A stretch of DNA of 13,418 nt from an uncultured Eggerthellaceae bacterium (GCA_947565915.1 CANOHY010000040.1:1-13418); one strand, 5' to 3'; shown: positions 5,452-13,155, counted from the first letter of the stretch. The notes: generated by a model from the letters alone, not told the origin. A program made the numbers and translations.

Positions 5452-8325
5452 CTATTCCTGTGCTTCGCCGCTGGCGGCAACAGGCTGGTAATCCATGGTG
5501 TAGCGATCGCCCGTGACCATGTCGATGAGCTGCTGGGCAGCCGCATCGTAGGCATAGCCACGATAGACGTCGTACCACACGTTATCCTCGATGCCCTTCA
5601 CCCAACCACTTGCCGGGTCGAAGATCTTGCCTTCGCCCCACTCGCCCTCGAAGGTCGCGTAGCCCTTCTGGGAATCCCACACCAAGATGGACTGGTCGGG
5701 AAGCTCATAAGGTGCGGCTTCGGTCCCAGGATACGTGCGAACACCTGCGATGAACGGAATCTCGTTGTACGAGAAGTCGTAGTACTTCATGTTCGCTTCG
5801 TCGTAGAGGAGCTCGGTCGTGGGATCGTACATGTAGCCGGTATTGCGGTCGTAGAGCGCCTTGGTGCGCGGGTTCACCAGCCAGCCCGTCTCCTGGTCGA
5901 GCTCGTAGCCCGTGCCCGGCTGATAGAAGACGTCACGGTGCCAATCCCACTCCATGCCCTCGGGGATGTCCGCCGGAGGCTCAGGCGGCGTGAAGGGAAT
6001 GGGGTCGAAGGCCAAAGGCTGGTCGGAAGGCATCACGGTTACGCCAGGAATCGGCGACGAGCCCGGGATGGACCAGGTGGTGTCTTGGCGCAGCTCGAAG
6101 TCGCCAGGGCCGCATTTGTATACCTTGCACAACAGACCGCGCGTTGCCCACGATCCGCCAATGGGGTCGCAGTGCTCCTTGTCGACCGATGTCAGCACGT
6201 TGGTGTTCGACTGCAGGCAGCCAAAGGGCGCCTCGGGATCCTCCATGGGATCGCGCTCGGGGAACCACCAACCACGCGGCACCCAAATGGCACGCGGATC
6301 CATGGCGGCCTCCACATTGGCGCGCATGCGAATGCGGCCGCGACGCGTCTCGATCCAGCACCAGTCGCCATACTCGATGCCGTAGGTCTTGGCCATGTCG
6401 GGATGGATGGTGAAGTACGGATCGGGATAGAGGTAGCGCAGCGCCGGCATGTTGAACTGCTCGGAGTGATGGTACGGCATGAACTGGCCGCCGGTAGTAA
6501 GCACCACCGGGTACTCCTGAGCCAACTCGGGGTCGTCGAGCTCGTTTTCGGCGCAACCAACATAGGTGGGCAGTGCCGGATAGCCAAGCTCCTGCAAGAT
6601 GGTGGACTTCAGCTCCACCTTGCGCGTTGGCGTGCAGAACCCGTTGTCCTTGTACTTGTAGAAGCGTTGCGGCGGGAAGTACATGCGGTATGTCTCCACG
6701 AACTCATCGTAGCTGCTCACGGGATATCCGAGCGGCTTGATGACGTCGAAGTACACGTCCTCTTCGGTCTCCCAGGGCCACAGCGCCGGATCCTGGCCGC
6801 AAGCCAAGCCCAGCTCGCGCCAGAAGGTGAAGTCGTCGTGGCGATCGTAGAGCGGCTGCATGGCACGCTGCGAGCACAGGATGGAGTCGGTCACACCATA
6901 GTTGGTATGCATGACCGGGCGCTCCAAAGCACCAGCTGCCGGGAACACGTAATCGGAATAGTAGGCTGCTGGAGTCATCCAGTAATCAACCGTTACCAGG
7001 AACTCGCAACGCTTCAGAGCCTCCAGCACCATCTTCGAGTCGCCATAGCAGCTCACGGGGTTGGTGGCGTTCACGATGAGGGCGCGCACCTGATAGGGGT
7101 CGCCCGTGATGATGGCCTTGAACACCGACGGGCCATGAGCTTCGCACATCCATTCCGTAGTGGGAGCCTTGCCCCACGTGGCAATAGCCGTCTTCGCGAT
7201 GAGCGAGTAGCCAGGCCACGAGGTGAGCTTGAACCACTCCGATCCAATCTGCTTTGCCTTCTGCTCGTCAGGCAGCATGTCGTTGGCCTCGAGCTCTTCG
7301 TCGGTAAGGAAGGTCATGGAAGGCCCGGGCATGAGGTCGCCACCAGGGCAGTCGAGATTGCCGGTGACGGCGCGCATGATGGCGCGCACCTGCGAACCCG
7401 TCACCGAGGAGGGACCCAGCTGATCCCACGTGCAGCCCCATTGGATGTTAGAGGGCGTGTTGGTGGCGTACATGCGTGCAGCCTCGCGGATCTGCTCGGG
7501 GCTGAGCCACGTGATGGGGGCAGCCCACTCGGGCGAGTACTGCTGCATATGCTCGCGAAGCTCATCGAAGCCGATGCACCATTGGTCGATGAAGTCGTAG
7601 TCGCACAGGCCCTCGAAAATGATGGTGTGCAGCATTGCCAGCGCCAGCGCGGTGTCGGAACCGGGACGAAGCGGCAGCCAGAGGTCAGCCTTCATCGCCG
7701 TCTCAGAATAGCGAGGATCCACCACAATGATCTTCATGCCCGCAATCTGCAGGTCCATGTAGCCGTGCATGCTGGGCAAGGTGGAAGCGCCGGGGTTCAT
7801 GCCCCACAAGATGACGCAACGCGAACTTCCCAGGTCGGTCTCGAAGGGCGACCAGCCGCTCACTGCCGTCTCCACCATGAAGGTGGGAATCCAGCACAGA
7901 AGCGCGTTATGGAAGCTATTGGGCGAGCCGAAGATGTTGAAGAAGCGGCGACGTGCGTAGTCGTCGGTGCGTGTAGTGCCACCTGCCGTTGCTACGGCCT
8001 CAGCGCCGCTTTCGGCCTTGATCTGATTCAGGCGCTCGGCAACTTCCTTGATGCCTTGATCCCAGGGAATCTGCTCCCATTTGTTCTCGCCTTTCGCGCC
8101 CACACGCTTCAGGCAGTGGTTGATGCGCGCCGGATGATGCACGTGCCGCAACGCGATGTTGCCGCGGCAGCATAAGCCACCCGCATTGGTGTAGTCGGGA
8201 TCGCCCTCGATCTTGATGACATCGCCATCTTTCACATAAGCGAGGACGCCGCAATTGGCATGGCAGAAGTAGCAAGCGCTCTTCTTGACCTCTACACCCG
8301 GAGCATGGATGTCGACTTGCGTCAT
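5452..8325 (-). CDS. Large molybdopterin-dependent oxidoreductase with repeat-rich C-terminal tail
   Basis: A 957-residue catalytic subunit of the DMSO reductase superfamily. Seen: the [4Fe-4S] motif C18-x2-C21-x3-C25-x26-C52 followed by RG; FGSPN at 132-136 and C144-W145 as the likely metal ligand region; the MGD-binding C-terminal domain starting near VLTTGGQFMPYHHSEQ. A tyrosine/aspartate-rich tail from about residue 789 to 950 is not part of the usual fold. I chose the ATG at 8325, which has GAGGGAAGG just upstream; a GTG at 8403 extends the frame by 26 residues without a ribosome site. Neither start gives a Tat signal, so the enzyme probably faces the cytoplasm. It heads the operon with the Fe-S and NrfD-type subunits. 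It is clearly paralogous to the enzyme at 176-2404 (shared VRAL-VNATNP and DYV-P-AGA-ERP blocks). The substrate is unknown; a catechol-dehydroxylase-like or other reductase role is inference. Confidence 0.93.
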   Translation of the reverse strand: MTQVDIHAPGVEVKKSACYFCHANCGVLAYVKDGDVIKIEGDPDYTNAGGLCCRGNIALRHVHHPARINHCLKRVGAKGENKWEQIPWDQGIKEVAERLNQIKAESGAEAVATAGGTTRTDDYARRRFFNIFGSPNSFHNALLCWIPTFMVETAVSGWSPFETDLGSSRCVILWGMNPGASTLPSMHGYMDLQIAGMKIIVVDPRYSETAMKADLWLPLRPGSDTALALAMLHTIIFEGLCDYDFIDQWCIGFDELREHMQQYSPEWAAPITWLSPEQIREAARMYATNTPSNIQWGCTWDQLGPSSVTGSQVRAIMRAVTGNLDCPGGDLMPGPSMTFLTDEELEANDMLPDEQKAKQIGSEWFKLTSWPGYSLIAKTAIATWGKAPTTEWMCEAHGPSVFKAIITGDPYQVRALIVNATNPVSCYGDSKMVLEALKRCEFLVTVDYWMTPAAYYSDYVFPAAGALERPVMHTNYGVTDSILCSQRAMQPLYDRHDDFTFWRELGLACGQDPALWPWETEEDVYFDVIKPLGYPVSSYDEFVETYRMYFPPQRFYKYKDNGFCTPTRKVELKSTILQELGYPALPTYVGCAENELDDPELAQEYPVVLTTGGQFMPYHHSEQFNMPALRYLYPDPYFTIHPDMAKTYGIEYGDWCWIETRRGRIRMRANVEAAMDPRAIWVPRGWWFPERDPMEDPEAPFGCLQSNTNVLTSVDKEHCDPIGGSWATRGLLCKVYKCGPGDFELRQDTTWSIPGSSPIPGVTVMPSDQPLAFDPIPFTPPEPPADIPEGMEWDWHRDVFYQPGTGYELDQETGWLVNPRTKALYDRNTGYMYDPTTELLYDEANMKYYDFSYNEIPFIAGVRTYPGTEAAPYELPDQSILVWDSQKGYATFEGEWGEGKIFDPASGWVKGIEDNVWYDVYRGYAYDAAAQQLIDMVTGDRYTMDYQPVAASGEAQE
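5455..5961 (-). repeat. Aromatic, OCRE-like repeat tail encoded at the 3' end of the molybdoenzyme gene
   Basis: Residues about 789-957 of the protein. From GTGYELDQETGW onward, units of 8-10 residues recur with aromatic-x-D or aromatic-D-P cores: TGWLVNPRT, KALYDRN, TGYMYDPTT, ELLYDEA and NMKYYDF. After a spacer come VWDSQKGYATF, IFDPASGW and DVYRGYAYD. This resembles the octamer repeat (OCRE) of eukaryotic splicing factors in pattern, though homology is not implied. The tail is uncharged overall to acidic, with no membrane segment. Confidence 0.65.
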
Positions 8326-8423
8326 AGGCCTTCCCTCTTCTCTCTCGTTTCCCTTCTTAGCCCCTCGCGTCATGTAATCTTTGAACACATAGACAGACGC
8401 CACTATTGGGTATAACCATTCGG

Positions 8424-8451
8424 ATTATACAGAGTTGCCCTGAGATTTCCA
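8424..8451 (-). promoter_or_regulatory. Promoter of the three-gene molybdoenzyme operon
   Basis: On the minus strand a perfect TATAAT (8429-8424) lies 16 bases downstream of TGGAAA (8451-8446, four of six matches to TTGACA). Transcription would start near 8417, giving a leader of about 90 bases before the ATG at 8325. It is the only strong -10 hexamer I found in the divergent region. Confidence 0.55.
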
Positions 8452-8792
8452 CCATGTATTCGGTCGGTCGCATATGTTTTCGAAAAGGGGCACTGTGGCG
8501 CTTCTGACGTGCGCTCTTGCGTCTTCAACCTGCCCTTTTTCGTGCGAGTGCGCATCATGTGGCTATCGGTTGGCTTCCTTGGGCTTTCCAAGGCATTTCC
8601 GTTTGTGCGTGGTGCGAATAAGCCGGTTTTCACGGAGCGTCGTTGCGCCAATCTGCAAGACGCAGCAGACGACGCGCTTACTTTGCGGCGAAAGAGGGCA
8701 GATGCCCAGGGGATGCATTGGCAATGTAGCTGCGAGATGGACCGGCCTACCATCGAATGCACGCAGTCGTCGCCTGCGAGGAAGGAAGCACC
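8452..8792. other. Divergent intergenic region, no convincing gene
   Basis: This stretch lies between the molybdoenzyme promoter and the surface-protein start. It contains a perfect 10-bp palindrome TTTTCGAAAA (8477-8486) next to CATATG (8471-8476), just upstream of the -35 region, which could bind a regulator. It also holds a short hairpin CCTTGG/CCAAGG (8577-8582, 8588-8593). I found no clear promoter for the plus-strand gene. Open frames on both strands have no ribosome site or recognisable protein character. Confidence 0.5.
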
Positions 8793-11423
8793 ATGAAAGC
8801 ACTGCCCCTGCGAAACCGGTCAATAGCATCTTCGTCGCAGCCACCACTGCGCTTAGCGCTTGCAGTCGTGCTGATGCTTGCCCTGACAGCTTTTCCCTTG
8901 GGAAGGGCGCTGGCAAGGCAGGATGCAACAGCCGAGCGCTCGTTCTTGCCGCAAAGCTTTGCTGCAACGAATACCATGACCGATGCATACGGTGTGACCA
9001 GAGGCGAGCTGGTCTCATGGTTGAAGTCGCACGAGAGCGACTCGTACTACCTCACAACCCCTTACATTGGCGGCGACTGGCGCTCGCCCAACGGCGACAT
9101 CAACGGTTGGGGCGAAGACAGCGATGGCGTCACAGCAGGAATGAACTGCACCGGCTTCGTGTGGCATGCGCTCTGTGCGGCCCATGGCTGGAAGGACGAT
9201 ATCGCCAGCAAGCTGCCCGGCATGTCGTATTGGCTCGCCGCAGTGCGCGAACATAATATAGAGAACTATTGCTTCGACACCAAAGCGGAGATGCTCGCAT
9301 CGGGCGTGTTGGAAAAGGGCGACATCATCTGGATGTGGGATGGCCCGGCTTGGGAGGTCAAGGGAACGCATCATGTTGCCATCTTCTGGGGCGACTCCCC
9401 CTCCCAAGACCTCATGTGGCATAGCGGAGCCGCAGATGGCAATGGCCTTGGTGGCCTCAACGAGATTTCGGGCATCCACGGAAAGGCCGACAACGTCAAC
9501 TTCCAAGTGCTCAAGATGGGCGGCCATTTGAAGGGCTCGCTACAACTGACCAAAGCCTCCACACTGCCGGCCATCACAGATGGCAATGCATGCTATTCGC
9601 TTGAAGGCGCCGTATACGGGCTTTTCGAGAACGAGAAGTCTGCCCGCAGCCATGATGCCTCGAAGGCGCTTGCCACCTTCAGCACCGATGCGCAGGGACA
9701 TGCCGCAAGCGACCAAACGCTCGACGCGGGCGACTACTTCGTTTCCGAATGCACGCCATCAACCGGTTTCATGCTCGATGCCGAGATATATGCCGTCAGC
9801 ATCCAACCTGAGACAACCACGACGGTTGGCATACCTAAGCCTGATAGCGCACAAGCAGGGGCCGTTGTTCCCGAGGTGCCGCAAACAGCTGCTCCAGGCG
9901 AGCTCGCATTCAAAGTTGATGCCGAAACAAAGACGGGCCAAGGGTCGGGTGCCGCCACGCTTCGCGGCGCAACGTTCGAAGTGCGCTATTACGACGGCTA
10001 TTACGACACGAGCAACTTGCCGTCAAAGAGCAAGCGTACCTGGGTTGTAGCGTCAAACGAGGATGGCGCTGTGAAGCTCGATACCTCTAACCTCGTATCA
10101 GGCGATGCCCTCTACCAGCTATCGAGTGGCACTTGCTGCTTGCCTTTGGGAACCTATAGCATCAAAGAAGTATCGGCGCCTCAAGGCTATCTGCTTGGTG
10201 GAGGCACAAGCGGCCTATCGCGCATCGTGCATGTGCGGCCAGCGGCTGATGGCGGACAAGTGGCCATCTACGAGGCTCCCACCATCGAAGATCGCGTGAT
10301 CAGAGGAGATTTCTCATTCACGAAGGCAGACGGTCAGACCGGCGTACGTTTGGGTGGCATTCCCTTCAGCATCACCTCAACAACCACCGGCGAGAGCCAT
10401 GTCATCGTGACCGATGCGAACGGAATGGCGTCAACCGCAAGCTCGTGGAACGAGCATTCTAAAAAGACGAATGGCAACGATGCTGCACTAGAGGCAGCAA
10501 GGCCTGGTGCAATGGTGGATGCAACTACGCTTGACGCACGCTGCGGCATATGGTTCAGCGGCAATGCGCAGGCAAGCGGCACACCATGCGATTCAGTGGG
10601 CGCACTGCCCTATGATACCTACCACGTGGTAGAACTGCCTTGCGAAGCCAACAGAATCTATGCCATGGCAGAATTCGATGTGCGTATCTCCCGCGAGAAT
10701 CTGATACTGGACATAGGCACCATCGATAACAACCTTAGCCCTTTCGTGGATACCTATCTGGCCAACGATTTGGGCAGCAAGCAGGTTGAGCCCGCCGAGC
10801 AAGCTCAGATTAGCGATTCCGTGTACTATTCGAACCTCACGCCGCAGAAGCACTACAGGCTAGAAGGCGAGCTGCATTTGCTTGGCGAAGAATGCGAAGA
10901 CGAGGGCATCTTCGCAACCGGCAGTGTGGAATTCACCCCTATCTTTCCTTCTGGGCAGGTGGAGGTTGCATTCGAATTCGATGCCACCGAGCTGAACAAC
11001 AGCAAGCTCGTGGCTTTCGAGACCTTAACCGATCTAGAGGGAGGCGTCATCGCATTCCACAACGACCCTACATACGAAGCGCAGACGATTTACGTAGAGG
11101 AAACCGAAGAGCCACCGGCGATACCCGACCCTGACCCAGAACCACAACCTTTGCCTGACCCAGAACCAAAGCCGTTACCTGAACCTGCAGCTGAACCAGA
11201 GCCGCAACCCGAGCCTGAACCGGAGCCACCCATTGAGACCATCCCCAAAACAGGTGATGCAGCTCAAGCGCTTCCCTTCGCCCTCGTAGCCGCTATCGCA
11301 TTGGGAGCTGCTTTGCTTGCTCGCAGGAAGATTCGGCACAAGAGGCAAGTCATCAAGGTGCAGCGTGGTCCCCTGCTGCCCCAAAGCCCCGATTGGACAT
11401 GGCCAGAAAACTGGCGCCGCTAG
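8793..11423 (+). CDS. Sortase-anchored surface protein: NlpC/P60-like domain with SpaA and VaFE domains
   Basis: An 876-residue secreted cell-wall protein. Order: signal peptide 1-41 (hydrophobic 19-36, cleavage after ALA at 39-41); a Cys-His domain of NlpC/P60 type, about 60-245, with C119 in MNCTGF and H194 in HHVAIFWG as likely catalytic residues; a SpaA-like domain about 249-345; a second, about 369-490, with the typical IKEVSAPQGY block (E459); a third related region from about 510; a VaFE domain ending with LVAFETL and HNDPTYEAQTI (about 665-768); a Pro-Glu linker 769-816; the sorting signal IPKTGD at 817; a membrane segment; and a basic tail. SpaA and VaFE domains usually form isopeptide-crosslinked stalks. 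The first domain could cut peptidoglycan or an amide bond. The ATG at 8793 is favoured by AGGAAGG seven bases upstream. No sortase or pilin genes are adjacent. Confidence 0.9.
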   Translation: MKALPLRNRSIASSSQPPLRLALAVVLMLALTAFPLGRALARQDATAERSFLPQSFAATNTMTDAYGVTRGELVSWLKSHESDSYYLTTPYIGGDWRSPNGDINGWGEDSDGVTAGMNCTGFVWHALCAAHGWKDDIASKLPGMSYWLAAVREHNIENYCFDTKAEMLASGVLEKGDIIWMWDGPAWEVKGTHHVAIFWGDSPSQDLMWHSGAADGNGLGGLNEISGIHGKADNVNFQVLKMGGHLKGSLQLTKASTLPAITDGNACYSLEGAVYGLFENEKSARSHDASKALATFSTDAQGHAASDQTLDAGDYFVSECTPSTGFMLDAEIYAVSIQPETTTTVGIPKPDSAQAGAVVPEVPQTAAPGELAFKVDAETKTGQGSGAATLRGATFEVRYYDGYYDTSNLPSKSKRTWVVASNEDGAVKLDTSNLVSGDALYQLSSGTCCLPLGTYSIKEVSAPQGYLLGGGTSGLSRIVHVRPAADGGQVAIYEAPTIEDRVIRGDFSFTKADGQTGVRLGGIPFSITSTTTGESHVIVTDANGMASTASSWNEHSKKTNGNDAALEAARPGAMVDATTLDARCGIWFSGNAQASGTPCDSVGALPYDTYHVVELPCEANRIYAMAEFDVRISRENLILDIGTIDNNLSPFVDTYLANDLGSKQVEPAEQAQISDSVYYSNLTPQKHYRLEGELHLLGEECEDEGIFATGSVEFTPIFPSGQVEVAFEFDATELNNSKLVAFETLTDLEGGVIAFHNDPTYEAQTIYVEETEEPPAIPDPDPEPQPLPDPEPKPLPEPAAEPEPQPEPEPEPPIETIPKTGDAAQALPFALVAAIALGAALLARRKIRHKRQVIKVQRGPLLPQSPDWTWPENWRR
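11097..11240 (+). repeat. Pro-Glu/Pro-Asp repeat linker of the surface protein
   Basis: About 48 residues rich in PEP, PDP and PQP, immediately before the IPKTG sorting signal. Such wall-spanning stalks are common in sortase substrates. The low-complexity DNA (gaacc/cctga words) may vary in length between strains. Confidence 0.85.
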
Positions 11424-12331
11424 AATCCCCAAAAGCGAACCTCGGGCTCAAGCAATACGCCCGAGGTTTCCTGCACTTTTGCTATGACTTCCTCAATCAG
11501 CTGTTTCACATCATGCGCCGTAGCACCACCCGTGTTCACAACGAAGCCTGCATGCTTCGTTGAAACCTGCGCTCCCCCGATGCTTTTGCCTTGCAGGCCA
11601 GCGTCTTGGATGAGCTTTCCGGCGAAATGCCCTTCTGGCCGCTTGAATGTCGATCCCGCGCTCGGCATGTCCAAAGGCTGCTTCTCGCGACGGCGCGTGG
11701 CCAAGTCGTCCATGAGGGCCTTTATGGCCGTAGGGTCTGAGGATCGCAAAGCAAGCTGAACCGAAAGGACTATGGAGCCATCATGCGCGAATGCGGAGGT
11801 ACGATACCCCCAGCCTGCCTCTTCGGCAGACACGCGTCGCAGCTCACCGGTCTCTGAGAGGCATTCGACATGCGTGGCAACATCCTTCAGCTCGCCGCCA
11901 TACGCACCGGCGTTCATCATCGCAGCTCCGCCTATGGTTCCTGGAATGCCAGCAGCGAATTCGAAGCCTGTCAGGCCTGCCTCGAGCGCCAAGCGCGCAA
12001 TCGCGCTGTTCGCAGCGCCCGCTTGGGCGATCACGATGCCCGCTTCATTCACCTCTATGCGCGAGAAACTCGGCCCCAAATGCAGTACCACACCAGGAAG
12101 GCTTTCGTCAGAAACAAGCACGTTGCTGCCACGCCCCAGAACATGAAGCGGCAAGTCCCTTTCGCGGCAATACCGCACTATCTCTGCAACCTGCTGCTCC
12201 GATTCGGGGCTTACGAAAAGCTCTGCTGGCCCGCCTATGCGAAAGGTGGTGTGCGCCGATAAAGGCTCATCGACCAAAACGGCATCTTCGCCCAAGGTTT
12301 CGACCAAGAAGCGATAGGCATTCTCGTCCAT
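11420..12331 (-). CDS. murB: UDP-N-acetylenolpyruvoylglucosamine reductase
   Basis: A cytoplasmic FAD enzyme that reduces UDP-GlcNAc-enolpyruvate to UDP-N-acetylmuramate with NADPH, in peptidoglycan precursor synthesis. Seen over 303 residues: the FAD-site blocks HTTFRIGGPAELFV (27-40) and LGRGSNVLVSD (65-75); GIPGTIGGAAMMNAGAYGGE (128-147); GYRTSAF with R177; SAGSTFKRP with S227, the probable proton donor; and LEPEVRFWG with E297. The compact form resembles Gram-positive (type II) MurB. ATG at 12331 fits the family length and has AAGG 11 bases upstream; a TTG at 12358 would add nine residues. The gene follows the SIMPL-domain gene by about 29 bases and may be co-transcribed with it. Its stop codon overlaps that of the convergent surface-protein gene. 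Confidence 0.96.
   Translation of the reverse strand: MDENAYRFLVETLGEDAVLVDEPLSAHTTFRIGGPAELFVSPESEQQVAEIVRYCRERDLPLHVLGRGSNVLVSDESLPGVVLHLGPSFSRIEVNEAGIVIAQAGAANSAIARLALEAGLTGFEFAAGIPGTIGGAAMMNAGAYGGELKDVATHVECLSETGELRRVSAEEAGWGYRTSAFAHDGSIVLSVQLALRSSDPTAIKALMDDLATRRREKQPLDMPSAGSTFKRPEGHFAGKLIQDAGLQGKSIGGAQVSTKHAGFVVNTGGATAHDVKQLIEEVIAKVQETSGVLLEPEVRFWGF
11438..11468 (+). terminator. Hairpin inside the 3' end of murB, possible terminator for the surface-protein gene
   Basis: AACCTCGGGC (11438-11447) is a perfect 10-bp complement of GCCCGAGGTT (11459-11468), with an 11-base loop. On the plus strand it begins 15 bases after the surface-protein stop, and TTTCC follows, a weak T-tract. On the minus strand it lies just before the murB stop and is followed by TCGCTTTTGGGG. 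The stem encodes the conserved LEPEVRF end of MurB, so coding constraint and termination overlap. Confidence 0.55.
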
Positions 12332-12360
12332 GTGAAATCGTGCCTTAGATGCGCTCAACG

Positions 12361-13155
12361 CTACGAGATGGCATAGCTTACGGTAACAGCAGCTTGCACA
12401 TCTACAGTCGGCATGCTCGACGACAACCCATCTATCTTCTCGGCATCGAGCAAGGAGGCATCGCCTGGCACCGACAGGGTGACCTTGTCGGGATCGGAAT
12501 TCTCCACCATGTTCACCACGCGACCCACATACACGTCACTTGCTGATGCTAGCGTTTCGGCCTTCGCATGCGCTGCATCGACTGCTGCAGCGAGCGCCTG
12601 CTTATAGGCACTCTCGCGATCGGCCACTACGAAATGCAAGTTCGAAAAACCCGTGGCACCGAGGGTACGGCTTTGCTGCACCAGACCAATCACCTTGTCG
12701 ATTGCCATTCCGCGAACTTCAACGGTTGCATGGGCATCGTATCCTACGATCTGGTCGCTCATGTCGTAGTAGACAGTCTCGGGGCCAGTTTCCACCCAAT
12801 TGCCCCAGTCATCCCAATAGCCGCCCATGACCTGCTCTTCAACGTATCCACCCCAAGCAGCCACAACATCGCCATCGGCTTTGACTATGTCCTGATCAGA
12901 CAAGCCAGCCTCCTTCGCCAGATTCGCGATGGCTTCGCGTGCTGCCGTGGCAGCTGCTCGCGCCTGTGCTTCATCGTCTGCGCGCGAGGCAATGGAAATG
13001 GTGAAACTTGCAGAATCGGCCGGAACCTGGGCGCTTCCATCGGCAGATACCGTAATGGCGTTGTCGCTTGAACCAGACGACCCCGCACATCCTGCACCGA
13101 TCAGGCACACGGTCAATGCTGCGGCAATCGCCAGAACACCAATGATGCGTTTCAT
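12361..13155 (-). CDS. SIMPL-domain (DUF541) protein, probable lipoprotein
   Basis: A 264-residue exported protein. Residues 1-22 are a signal peptide (KR, then a hydrophobic run) ending in IGAG before C23; glycine at -3 makes the lipobox atypical. The SIMPL domain opens with ITVSADGSAQVPADSASFTI (34-53) and continues with the long helix of alanine repeats and a C-terminal half with AAAVDAAHAKAETLA. SIMPL proteins are periplasmic or surface proteins of uncertain role, some linked to stress tolerance. An aromatic, glycine-rich insert around 101-131 (WGGY, GGYWDDWGNW, VYYD) interrupts the usual domain. ATG at 13155 has AAGGAGA five bases upstream; the open frame extends to 13287 but without a ribosome site. 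The murB gene follows directly. Confidence 0.85.
   Translation of the reverse strand: MKRIIGVLAIAAALTVCLIGAGCAGSSGSSDNAITVSADGSAQVPADSASFTISIASRADDEAQARAAATAAREAIANLAKEAGLSDQDIVKADGDVVAAWGGYVEEQVMGGYWDDWGNWVETGPETVYYDMSDQIVGYDAHATVEVRGMAIDKVIGLVQQSRTLGATGFSNLHFVVADRESAYKQALAAAVDAAHAKAETLASASDVYVGRVVNMVENSDPDKVTLSVPGDASLLDAEKIDGLSSSMPTVDVQAAVTVSYAIS

Noticed and set aside
5938..8175. 745-codon plus-strand open frame opposite the large molybdoenzyme
   Set aside because: GC-rich codon bias leaves the opposite strand open; the translation is His/Arg/Gly-rich and unlike a folded protein, while the minus strand shows all catalytic motifs.
8326..8403. Extended N-terminus of the large molybdoenzyme from the GTG at 8403
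   Set aside because: It has no ribosome site, and the extra 26 residues show no signal or domain; the ATG at 8325 has a strong site.
8577..8593. Hairpin CCTTGG/CCAAGG as a terminator
   Set aside because: The stem is only 6 bp and no T-run follows on either strand; it also lies between divergent genes, where no terminator is needed.
8403..8762. 119-codon minus-strand frame in the divergent intergenic region
   Set aside because: It has no ribosome site, arginine/serine-rich composition, and it would run through the likely promoter of the molybdoenzyme operon.
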